54,718 bases of DNA from Spirochaetes bacterium ADurb.Bin133 (GTDB taxonomy: Bacteria; Spirochaetota; GWE2-31-10; MWDO01), in NCBI GenBank assembly GCA_002070605.1, contig MWDO01000015.1:1-54718 (forward strand). Direction: 5' to 3'. This document shows positions 35,215 to 42,374 of this stretch, piece by piece; position 1 is the first letter of the stretch; every line of letters starts with the position of its first letter. A model generated the notes under the pieces. It saw only the letters and a list, made by a program, of their open reading frames with translations, made no database searches and was not told the origin of the DNA. The position numbers were made by a program, and so were the translations under genes.

Positions 35215-35272
35215 TTTTTTACTCCGGATGCGGAATAATCTGAACCCGCGCCGCATTGAAGAAATTATAATT

Positions 35273-35323
35273 GAAATAATTATAATTGAATTTTGATAAT
35301 TATGCAAACGTAATGGTAAAAAG
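35273..35323. repeat. Duplicated promoter cassette, copy 2
   Basis: Second copy of the sequence at 34503-34553. Here the TATAAT-containing part is itself repeated (AAATTATAATTGAAATAATTATAATTG, from 35262), giving two stacked -10 candidates. Confidence 0.85.
35279..35307 (-). promoter_or_regulatory. Promoter of the six-helix membrane protein gene
   Basis: On the minus strand TTGCAT is replaced by TTTGCATA read as TTGCAT (35302-35307), with TATAAT (35279-35284) 17 bases on. A second -10 candidate lies at 35264-35269. The start codon is about 65 bases downstream. Confidence 0.65.
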
Positions 35324-35327
35324 AAGC

Positions 35328-35361
35328 GATCCGTCGGTTTTTGGAAATCGGACGCATATGG
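35328..35361. repeat. Modular intergenic repeat, left-type end
   Basis: GATCCGTCGGTTTTTGG (35328-35344), AAATCGGA, then CGCATATGG. CCGTCGGTTTTTGGAAAT is identical to the inverse of 42216-42233. It faces the inverse end at 36207-36226 and, with it, brackets the 171-residue protein gene. Confidence 0.75.
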
Positions 35362-35410
35362 AGCTACATACGCGCGACTATTGAACCCTCAATTTCGCGT
35401 CCCGCGCCCG

Positions 35411-35575
35411 CCCGATAGGATAAAATGACACATATGGGATATTTTGTTCTTAACGGCGCAAGCCCCGATAGGGGCCCGGCATGAGCGGTATTTAGTATTT
35501 TAGTATATTCAAAACGGGAATTCCCGCTTTTATCGGGGCGCGACAATTGTCGCATACAAATTGACACATATGAGA
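35411..35575. repeat. Palindrome-rich intergenic block
   Basis: GC-rich compared with its surroundings. It holds CCCGATAGG twice (35411, 35464) and inverted TATCGGGG (35531), TGACACATATGGGA (35426-35439), the palindrome CGGGAATTCCCG (35515-35526), CGACAATTGTCG (35541-35552) and TTGACACATATGAGA (35561-35575). The 67-codon frame across it on the minus strand looks accidental. Confidence 0.65.
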
Positions 35576-35589
35576 TAATTATTTATCAT
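35561..35589 (+). promoter_or_regulatory. Possible promoter of the 171-residue protein gene
   Basis: TTGACA (35561-35566), part of the TTGACACATATG repeat module, and TATCAT (35584-35589) are spaced by 17 bases. The gene starts 84 bases later. This suggests the repeat can supply a -35 box. Confidence 0.5.
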
Positions 35590-35673
35590 TTTTTAAAATT
35601 TATACAAATTTTTGTAAAGAGTTTTCTACTTTTAGTTGTTATATATATAAAAGAAAAAAAAGGAGAAAATTTT

Positions 35674-36189
35674 ATGAAAAACAAAAAACATTTATTTCAC
35701 TTTATAGTATCCGAATCTATGAATAATAACGTTATAGATTTTTTACTTAAAGAGTTCAAAATTAATACGTTCAGCGAATTATTTGAAACTATGTTTCGCC
35801 TTATTGACAAAAAAATCCCAAAAATGAAGAAAATAATCGGTAATCATCGCTCCGAATACGCCGTTATAGATAATACCGACGATAAAAGGCTGGATAAATA
35901 CCTCAGGATTAGCGAAGCGGATTATCTTCGAATAAAAAGATGGCATTCTTTGTATAACGAATTTGGTATGGCTTCGACGGTTCGAGATATTATACTGTTT
36001 TTCTATAACGGCGTTGTAAAATACGGGTTGGAAGAATTTCTTGAGATCGTTGGTAAGAAATTGAATATTGATAGATTGAAAAACGACTTTTTGGGTAAAA
36101 TGACACAACTGTTAAATATCTCCGATCAAAAACAGCTACTATACTCGCTCGTAATCGAAAATTATCCCCAATACGTCTGCTCTACGTAA
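35674..36189 (+). CDS. Hypothetical protein, possible ribbon-helix-helix type
   Basis: A 171-residue soluble protein with AAAGGAGAAAA before its ATG. I do not recognise it. The stretch LRISEADYLRIKRWHSLYNEFGM and STVRDIILFFYNGV (about residues 75-110) has a short strand, a basic helix and a second helix, as in ribbon-helix-helix DNA-binding proteins, and the N-terminal VSESMNNNVIDFLLKEF and FSELFETMFR repeats that pattern. So it may be a DNA-binding protein with two such units; this is a guess from pattern. It stands alone between inverted repeat ends, which makes it a candidate cargo gene. Confidence 0.65.
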   Translation: MKNKKHLFHFIVSESMNNNVIDFLLKEFKINTFSELFETMFRLIDKKIPKMKKIIGNHRSEYAVIDNTDDKRLDKYLRISEADYLRIKRWHSLYNEFGMASTVRDIILFFYNGVVKYGLEEFLEIVGKKLNIDRLKNDFLGKMTQLLNISDQKQLLYSLVIENYPQYVCST

Positions 36190-36206
36190 AAATAATTTTT
36201 TATTCC

Positions 36207-36260
36207 ACCCAAAAAACTGACGGATTACCCATATGTGTCAAAAAAAATTTGACGCATATG
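36207..36260. repeat. Modular intergenic repeat, right-type end with CATATG hairpin
   Basis: CCCAAAAAACTGACGGATTA (36208 onward) is nearly the inverse of 35328-35344. Directly after it, CATATGTGTCAAA (36230-36242) and TTTGACGCATATG (36248-36260) form a 13-bp inverted repeat with one G/T pair around five A bases. The M28 gene ends seven bases later. Confidence 0.75.
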
Positions 36261-36266
36261 AAACGA

Positions 36267-37082
36267 TTATAACTTGTCCAGATTATCGACTACTCGATCC
36301 AAAAATTTATACATCATAACAAGCGAGCGCTCTTGAATTGCCGTTATATTATCTCTATTAGAGTGTATATTTTTCCAGACGGAAGGTATATCTTTAATAT
36401 TTTCTTCCGAACGATTATAATACTGCGCTTCTGAAAACGGAATAATTCCTATTAAAATACCGGGGATTCCCATAACGTGAGCCGATAACATATCTGAGTT
36501 TGTTACTGAAGTTTTTATATATTTATAATTATATAATTTTGCTATATTTTCAATAAATATAACCGAACGATCGGCGCTTTTTACTCTACCTGAATATTCG
36601 GCTATCATTATCGAATCCCCTATTCCGCACAGCTCCAGATTGAATATAGTAACTATTTTTGATCTATCTGAAACATTTTTAAGATAGTTAAAAGAACCGA
36701 CGGCGGAAATAATCTTGGTCAATCTATCGAGGTTTTCAGAACCGTTAAGCAATCCTCCCAGCGCCTCTTCGTTATCGGTAAATACAATTTTTATATTATA
36801 AAGAGGTTTGCGCGGCGCCAGCGACTCCGCCAATTCAATAAGCGCGGCTACCGACGAAGTATTATCGTTCGCCCCTTCGTCCGTATGGGAAGAAATATCG
36901 TGATGAGCAAAAAATATTATATCTTTGTCAATCTCGCCTTTAAAGCTTATTTCAATGTTTTTTCCGCGATCGTAAGTAAAAACAGAATGATTTATCCCTT
37001 TTTTATCAAGAATATCTATAATTCTCTCGAGTCTTCCGTCTCTTTTCCGAGCGATTATCTCCACATTTTTCTTTATATCCAC
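36267..37082 (-). CDS. M28 family zinc peptidase
   Basis: A 271-residue protein with the M28 core: FFAHHDISSHTDEGANDNTSSVAALIELAE carries the first His, Asp and GANDN block, and FTDNEEALGG the catalytic Glu pair. No signal peptide, so it is cytosolic. The family covers aminopeptidases and related amidohydrolases; the substrate is unknown. It is the last gene of the minus-strand glycan operon, one base after the PHP gene. Confidence 0.82.
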   Translation of the reverse strand: MDIKKNVEIIARKRDGRLERIIDILDKKGINHSVFTYDRGKNIEISFKGEIDKDIIFFAHHDISSHTDEGANDNTSSVAALIELAESLAPRKPLYNIKIVFTDNEEALGGLLNGSENLDRLTKIISAVGSFNYLKNVSDRSKIVTIFNLELCGIGDSIMIAEYSGRVKSADRSVIFIENIAKLYNYKYIKTSVTNSDMLSAHVMGIPGILIGIIPFSEAQYYNRSEENIKDIPSVWKNIHSNRDNITAIQERSLVMMYKFLDRVVDNLDKL

Positions 37083-37083
37083 T

Positions 37084-37941
37084 CTATCCTCTATAACTTT
37101 TCATAAAATCTTTCATCTTATCAAGAATTTCTTTAGGAATAATCTTTTTTTCGCCGTAAAAACCTAATTTATTATTCCTATATTTTGATTCTCCGTGAAA
37201 ATCCGATCCTCCCGAGCAAAGCAAAGAATATTTACGCGCAATACCTTTATAACGCTTAATAATATTTTTTTTATAACCCGTATAAAAAATCTCAATACCG
37301 TCGAGTCCCTTTTCTTTCAAATCTGAAATAAAACTTAATAATAATTTATGATCTTTTATGCCTAATTGATCGGGATGAGCCAAAACGGCTATCCCGCCGG
37401 CGGTATGTATTATATCTAGCGCTTCTCTATCGCTTATTTTTTTTCTTTCGATTGATTTTAGATTAGACTCGGACAAATATTTGGAATACGCCTCAAATTC
37501 ATTTTTTGCGTAACCATTTTTGTATAAAGCGCGCGCAAAATTGGGCTTACCAATATTTTCAATCCTGTCGTTATGACAAAAAAGATCGTCCATATCTAAT
37601 TTTATCCCCTGTTTGGTTAAAAGCTCTATGAGTTTTTCGTTTCTCTCCTTGCGATACTCTTCAAGCTTCTTTATTAGTTTTAACAATTCAGCATTAGTTT
37701 CGTCGATAAAAAGACCTAAAATATGCAATTCTCCGCTATCGCAATCGCAATTAAATTCGATGCCGCTTATCAGCTCGATTCCGACTTTTCGGGCGGTTGT
37801 TTTCGCTTTGGATAATCCCGATATAGTATCGTGGTCGGTTAACGCAAGAGAGGATATTCCCGAATCGTAAGCTTTTATTACCAACTCTTCAGGAGTCAAC
37901 GAACCGTCCGATGCGCTTGAATGACAATGTAAATCAATCAT
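37084..37941 (-). CDS. PHP domain phosphoesterase (YciV/RNase AM type)
   Basis: A 285-residue protein with the PHP metal motifs DLHCHSSASDGSLTPEELV, ALTDHDTISG, ISGIEFNCD, AHPDQLG and the late GGSDFHGE. Relatives include the 3',5'-nucleotide phosphatase / 5'-3' exonuclease YciV (RNase AM), and the two-domain layout with an inserted segment (about 95-160) fits that group. It overlaps the GT4 gene by eight bases. A role in nucleotide or RNA turnover is likely; a link with glycan synthesis is not implied by the family. Confidence 0.87.
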   Translation of the reverse strand: MIDLHCHSSASDGSLTPEELVIKAYDSGISSLALTDHDTISGLSKAKTTARKVGIELISGIEFNCDCDSGELHILGLFIDETNAELLKLIKKLEEYRKERNEKLIELLTKQGIKLDMDDLFCHNDRIENIGKPNFARALYKNGYAKNEFEAYSKYLSESNLKSIERKKISDREALDIIHTAGGIAVLAHPDQLGIKDHKLLLSFISDLKEKGLDGIEIFYTGYKKNIIKRYKGIARKYSLLCSGGSDFHGESKYRNNKLGFYGEKKIIPKEILDKMKDFMKSYRG

Positions 37942-39130
37942 TTTTTATTATATCCTCAAATATATTTTTATATTTTAAAGAAATAAGCGAAATATCGTAA
38001 TTATTGATAAAATATTTGCGAATATTATCTGAATAATCTTTTATTAGATTCCGGTTATTATAAAAAATCAAAATCTTTTTTGCAATATCGTTGGGGTCGT
38101 TTTGAGCGGCCAGATAACCCAACTTTTTATTTTGAACCTCGTATCCTATATCGGTATCCGGGGAGCACAACGCTACAATCGGAGTTCCGGACGCAATAAT
38201 TCCGCAGAATTTCGACGGAACGCAAAGATTATTAACTCTATCGTCAAGCGATATAATAGCGATATCTGCCAAATTTAACGACAAATTTAGATATTTTTTT
38301 TCCAAATAATTTTCAAATACTACGTTGTTTAGCCCGTATTCTTCTTTTTTTGATATTAACGACTTTTTCTTGCCGCCGTCGCCGATAAACAGGAAAAGTA
38401 TATCTTGGTAATCCTTCAATAAATTAGCGGCGTCGATTAGCGCTTCCAAATTGTGAAACAATCCTATATTGCCCGAATATTGAACGATAAATTTTTGACT
38501 ATATCCTATTTTCTTTTTTATGTCTTCTTTTTGACTAATCGGAAAAATTACTTTACGGTCCGCCCAATTAGTAATAACCGATATTTTATCGGAATATTTT
38601 GGATACAACTCCCCTATTTTATTTTTCATTAATGCGCCGAGCGCGATAATTTTTTCAGCTCTGCCGAATATTTTATTATTAACGCCCTTCCATATTTTAA
38701 CTAACGCCGAATTTGGTTTGAGATATCCGAGAGCTTCGGCAATCTCCGGATACTGATCGTGTATGAGATATACGTAACGCGCCCCTCTGAGAAAATTTAA
38801 TAAACAACCGACAACCGCTATATAAGGCGGGTTTGAAACAAATAAAAAAACAGATTTTTTATCGGAAAACAGCAGAAAAAAAAATGTTTTAAACAGAAAT
38901 TTTAAGCCGTTATATACTCTGCCTACTTTCTTATTCTTATCAAGTTTGGTAAATCTAAACCATTTAATTTTTAGTTTATCGTATATCTTCGCGGGTGTTT
39001 TTTTATCAATTGTAGTAACGATATTAACGTCAAAATATTCAGATAACTCCAAAGCCAACTCTTCCATCAATTGCCCGGTTGAAGCAAAAGAGGGAGGAAA
39101 ATATTCCGATACAATATATATTTTTTTCAA
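37934..39130 (-). CDS. Glycosyltransferase family 4 protein
   Basis: A 398-residue GT-B fold enzyme. The N-terminal half begins KIYIVSEYFPPSFASTGQLMEELALEL (acceptor side); the C-terminal half has VQYSGNIGLFHNLEALIDAANLL, FLFIGDGGKKKSL, the SKFCGIIASGTPIVALC donor-binding loop and CSPDTDIGYEV, typical of WcaI/WbuB-like enzymes. It adds a sugar, probably from a nucleotide donor, to a surface glycan intermediate. Its place next to a WbaP-type transferase supports this. Substrates are unknown. Confidence 0.88.
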   Translation of the reverse strand: MKKIYIVSEYFPPSFASTGQLMEELALELSEYFDVNIVTTIDKKTPAKIYDKLKIKWFRFTKLDKNKKVGRVYNGLKFLFKTFFFLLFSDKKSVFLFVSNPPYIAVVGCLLNFLRGARYVYLIHDQYPEIAEALGYLKPNSALVKIWKGVNNKIFGRAEKIIALGALMKNKIGELYPKYSDKISVITNWADRKVIFPISQKEDIKKKIGYSQKFIVQYSGNIGLFHNLEALIDAANLLKDYQDILFLFIGDGGKKKSLISKKEEYGLNNVVFENYLEKKYLNLSLNLADIAIISLDDRVNNLCVPSKFCGIIASGTPIVALCSPDTDIGYEVQNKKLGYLAAQNDPNDIAKKILIFYNNRNLIKDYSDNIRKYFINNYDISLISLKYKNIFEDIIKND

Positions 39131-39135
39131 GATTG

Positions 39136-40470
39136 TTAAATAGCTCCTCTTCTGAATATTATAGTCTCAACTGTGTATAATAATATTTTAATATCGAAGA
39201 AAATGTTAAGATTATTAATATAATACAGATCGTAACTTAATTTTTTGTTCATACCCTCTATACTGTTAACATACGTATATTTGACCTGAGCCCAACCGCT
39301 AAGTCCCGGTTTAACAAGCAGTCTTTTTTTAAATAATGGGACCTCCTTAATTATGTCTTCGATTAGCTCTTTTCTTTCAGGTCTCGGACCTATAAAAGAC
39401 ATATCTCCTATCAATATATTAAAAAGTTGAGGTAATTCGTCGATACGAAAAGCTCTTATAACTTTTCCGACCGCGGTAACTCTCATATCGTTTTCTTTAG
39501 CGAGTATAGGCTTCCCGCTCTCCGCGTTAGCCACCATGCTCCTGAATTTGTATATATAAAACTCCTTCCCTTTTAACCCCACTCTTTTTTGAGTATAAAA
39601 TACTTTACCCTTCGACGTTAATTTTACTAAAACTACCGTTATTAACGTAATCGGGAGCGTTAATACCAATAAAAACAGCGATATAAAGACGTCGCCGACT
39701 CTTTTAACCACCTTGGCGTAAAACGTATCAAGACGGTAAGAAGAAAAGAGTTCAAAATGCCTTCGCTTAATTATTTCAGCGGGAAGACTCTGATCCAGAT
39801 AACCGAATATATCAATTAATGAGTAAATGCTTCCGTCCGCTATCTCATAATCGTTTAATACTTCAAAATTATCTTTACTTATATCTTGTTCGGTATCTAC
39901 GACAACATATTTGTAATTTGACAACTTATCGCTTAACTCTTTTTTCCCGATATTCATATTTAGATACTCAACTTCATAAAAAAACCATTTATTATATTGG
40001 GTTATGAGCTCTTTTAACAATCTAAAATTGCGCTCTTCGCCAAAAAAAAGAATACTGCCTTTTTGCGATCTTTTGAGAATTATAGAAAAAGACAACTTAT
40101 TATAAAAAGAAATAATAAAAGGGATAATCAAAAATCCTAAAAAGAATACAAATCGCGCGAAATCAATCTTTGTAAAAAAATAAACGCCGCCGATAACCCC
40201 AATAGAAACAAGAGATATAAAAATATTTGTTAATATTGATTCTTTAATTTGAGATATTTTATTTAATTCGTAAATCTTAAACGATATATTTAATATAACG
40301 ATTATAAAAGAGTAAATCATTAGAGATATTAATACTTCTAAATCAATATCTCTTTTATCGACGTCTGCAAAATCAAACCATTTATATCGTATAAAAAAGA
40401 TTATAACAAAAATCAAAAACGAGAGTATGAAATTTGAAATAATAAAAAACACTCTGTTAAATTTGAACAT
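39136..40470 (-). CDS. Undecaprenyl-phosphate sugar phosphotransferase (WbaP/PglC superfamily)
   Basis: This enzyme starts a surface glycan by moving sugar-1-phosphate to a polyprenyl carrier. 444 residues: four N-terminal membrane helices (to about 120), a CoA-binding-like middle, a re-entrant helix (VFISLFLLVLTLPITLITVVL) and the catalytic core with KRVGLKGKEFYIYKFRSM, FRIDELPQLFNILIGDMSFIGPRPE and KPGLSGWAQV, all family hallmarks. The ID-ELPQ Asp-Glu pair is in place. The gene is flanked by UbiA and GT4 genes of the same operon. Confidence 0.93.
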   Translation of the reverse strand: MFKFNRVFFIISNFILSFLIFVIIFFIRYKWFDFADVDKRDIDLEVLISLMIYSFIIVILNISFKIYELNKISQIKESILTNIFISLVSIGVIGGVYFFTKIDFARFVFFLGFLIIPFIISFYNKLSFSIILKRSQKGSILFFGEERNFRLLKELITQYNKWFFYEVEYLNMNIGKKELSDKLSNYKYVVVDTEQDISKDNFEVLNDYEIADGSIYSLIDIFGYLDQSLPAEIIKRRHFELFSSYRLDTFYAKVVKRVGDVFISLFLLVLTLPITLITVVLVKLTSKGKVFYTQKRVGLKGKEFYIYKFRSMVANAESGKPILAKENDMRVTAVGKVIRAFRIDELPQLFNILIGDMSFIGPRPERKELIEDIIKEVPLFKKRLLVKPGLSGWAQVKYTYVNSIEGMNKKLSYDLYYINNLNIFFDIKILLYTVETIIFRRGAI

Positions 40471-40485
40471 AACGTCTCCGAAATA

Positions 40486-41415
40486 TTATCGTTTAAAATA
40501 GGAAAATAAATTAAAACGAAAATCAAATCCGATATCGCAATCTTTAAAATATATAAGAAATACAATTAATACAGCCCACAAAATTACGGCGGTAACGATA
40601 CCTACGTCCTTAACGGCAATATCTTCGGGATTTGCCCCCATATTCTTGCAATAAACAAGATATAAATATCTAAAGACTCCATAAATCACAAAAGGAAAAG
40701 AATATATGAGATTATCAACGCCAAGTTTCTCAACTACTTCTCTATCCATAGAATATAACGCGTAACTCATAACGGCGACCGATGCAGAAATAATGATAAA
40801 TATATCAAGGACCTGAACCGTATAATCTTTTAGATTAGTCCTACAATTAACGGCTTCTTCGCCCAAAATATTTATCTCGTTGCGACGTTTGCAAAATCCC
40901 AAAAATAAACTCAAAGCAAACGTCGCTAAAGCCATCCAATGGCTTAAATTTACGCCTATAGCGACGGATCCCAACAAAACTCGCAGAAAAAATCCAAAAG
41001 CTATTATAAAAACGTCGATAACGACTATACGCTTTAAAATATAACTGTAAAAAACGTTTGTTATAACATATATTAAAAGAATAATAGTTGCGTCGAGTCC
41101 TAAAAATAACGAAACGAATATCCCGAATATTAAAAATACCGCCCCAATAATAAAGGCTTTTGTCGTAGATATTTTGCCCGAAGCTATAGGTCTTTTGGAT
41201 TTGACGGGGTGCCTAGCGTCGCTATCTTTATCTTTTATGTCGTTTAAAATATAAACAAAAACCGAAACGAATGAAAAACTGATAAAAGCCATAGTCGCGT
41301 CAAATAATTTTTGTAAGTTTAAAAGCTGTAAAGAGAATACGAGCGGAGCGTATATAAAGAATATATTTTTTATCCAATGTTTAATTTTAATTAAATTTAA
41401 CAATAAAAAAACCAT
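40486..41415 (-). CDS. UbiA-family prenyltransferase, decaprenyl-phosphate phosphoribosyltransferase-like
   Basis: A 309-residue integral membrane protein with about eight hydrophobic segments. The first aspartate motif, NDIKDKDSDARHPVKSKRPIASGKIS, is the signature of DPPR synthase (Rv3806c type), which joins phosphoribosyl pyrophosphate to a polyprenyl phosphate for arabinose-type glycans, and differs from quinone-type UbiA proteins. A DPPR-like role is an inference; no epimerase (DprE) is in the window. It begins five bases after the preceding gene on the same strand. Confidence 0.82.
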   Translation of the reverse strand: MVFLLLNLIKIKHWIKNIFFIYAPLVFSLQLLNLQKLFDATMAFISFSFVSVFVYILNDIKDKDSDARHPVKSKRPIASGKISTTKAFIIGAVFLIFGIFVSLFLGLDATIILLIYVITNVFYSYILKRIVVIDVFIIAFGFFLRVLLGSVAIGVNLSHWMALATFALSLFLGFCKRRNEINILGEEAVNCRTNLKDYTVQVLDIFIIISASVAVMSYALYSMDREVVEKLGVDNLIYSFPFVIYGVFRYLYLVYCKNMGANPEDIAVKDVGIVTAVILWAVLIVFLIYFKDCDIGFDFRFNLFSYFKR

Positions 41416-41419
41416 AAAC

Positions 41420-42031
41420 TTATTTTTTACTCTCTTCGGGTAAAGGAGGAATTTTTATCTTGTTAACGCTCTTAATATCCGACAACAAATCGTCGATAAT
41501 CCACTTATCCGCGGAGGTTTTTCTCGAAAATAGAATGTTGTCTTCCAGATTTATCTCAACGTCGTCAAAATACCCTTTAACCGGATACGCCAAATAAAAA
41601 TTGTAAATATTATTAATAAAAAAAACGCGACACTCTTTTTCATTGTTTCTTAAAATATTTTTATTTTTGATATAAAAAATCTTAACGTTTACGCTTTTAA
41701 TATCTTTGTAATAAACCGTCTTTGATTTTTGAAAAACGTTTAGTATCTCAAATCTGTCGTTAAAACACTTAATCATCGGAGACATATTAAAAACCGATAT
41801 TAATATAAGTAAAATGCCAAAACCGAGCATACTAACGTGAAAACCGGTAATTATCGTCCAAAAAACGTTATTTTTAATATTATTAAAAAAAAAGTTAAGA
41901 TATCCCGGCTCGCCCTTGATTATCGCGCTTATAAAAAAAATAACGACAAATACGCCGATTATTCCCAAACCGTAGTAATACAAAAGATACCTGATGTTAT
42001 ATAAGTTATATTTCGGTCCCGACCTCTTCAT
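41420..42031 (-). CDS. Hypothetical membrane protein, first gene of glycan operon
   Basis: A 203-residue protein with two hydrophobic segments (LGIIGVFVVIFFISAII and VSMLGFGILLILISVF), then a soluble beta-rich tail (CFNDRFEILNVFQKSKTVYYKDIKSVNVKIFYI) that recalls bacterial PH-type domains; this likeness is weak. The ATG has no ribosome binding site and follows the -10 box by six bases, so the mRNA is probably leaderless. It starts the minus-strand operon that runs to 36267. Confidence 0.65.
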   Translation of the reverse strand: MKRSGPKYNLYNIRYLLYYYGLGIIGVFVVIFFISAIIKGEPGYLNFFFNNIKNNVFWTIITGFHVSMLGFGILLILISVFNMSPMIKCFNDRFEILNVFQKSKTVYYKDIKSVNVKIFYIKNKNILRNNEKECRVFFINNIYNFYLAYPVKGYFDDVEINLEDNILFSRKTSADKWIIDDLLSDIKSVNKIKIPPLPEESKK

Positions 42032-42037
42032 ACGAAC

Positions 42038-42048
42038 ATTATAACAAA
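42038..42048 (-). promoter_or_regulatory. Extended -10 promoter of the glycan operon, leaderless type
   Basis: On the minus strand TGTTATAAT forms an extended -10 box (TATAAT at 42038-42043). No good -35 box is seen. Six bases (GTTCGT) separate the -10 from the ATG, so the transcript should start at the start codon. Confidence 0.55.
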
Positions 42049-42091
42049 TTTTTTTGCATTTACATAGAAATAATTAGAATATTTTGCTTAT

Positions 42092-42234
42092 CCCGTCGGT
42101 TTTTTGGTAAGAGCAACTGTCCCATATGCGTCAATTTTTTTTTGACACATATGAGTCGAATTTCTGTGCGACAATTGTCGGGCGTTCTTTAATCGACGCG
42201 TCGCATATGCGCTAATTTCCAAAAACCGACGGGG
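42092..42234. repeat. Complete modular repeat with terminal inverted repeats (MITE/BIME-like)
   Basis: A 143-bp element. Left end CCCGTCGGTTTTTTGG (42092-42107); right end CCAAAAACCGACGGGG (42219-42234), its inverse with one T fewer in the run. Inside: CATATGCGTCAA (42123-42134) and TTGACACATATG (42142-42153) as an inverted pair around T7, CGACAATTGTCG (42169-42180), CGACGCGTCG (42194-42203) and CGCATATGCG (42202-42211). No coding frame, no obvious target duplication. Confidence 0.8.
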
Positions 42235-42311
42235 TTCCAAAATAAAAATGCTTATTTAACGGTTTTTTTTTCGCTATAAATATCAAAAATTTAATTTTTA
42301 TTAAAAAAGTA

Positions 42312-42340
42312 TTTAAAAAATTATTTATTTGTTTTATAAT
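42312..42340 (+). promoter_or_regulatory. Promoter of pyk
   Basis: TATAAT (42335-42340) with a weak -35 TTTAAA (42312-42317) at 17 bases. AAGGAATG, the ribosome binding site, follows at 42361, then the ATG at 42375. Confidence 0.6.
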
Positions 42341-42374
42341 GTTATTATTCTGATAAAAACCAAGGAATGTAAAT

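Noticed and set aside
35364-35567. 67-codon minus-strand frame
   Set aside because: It runs through palindromes and repeat modules, lacks a ribosome binding site and has no protein-like pattern.
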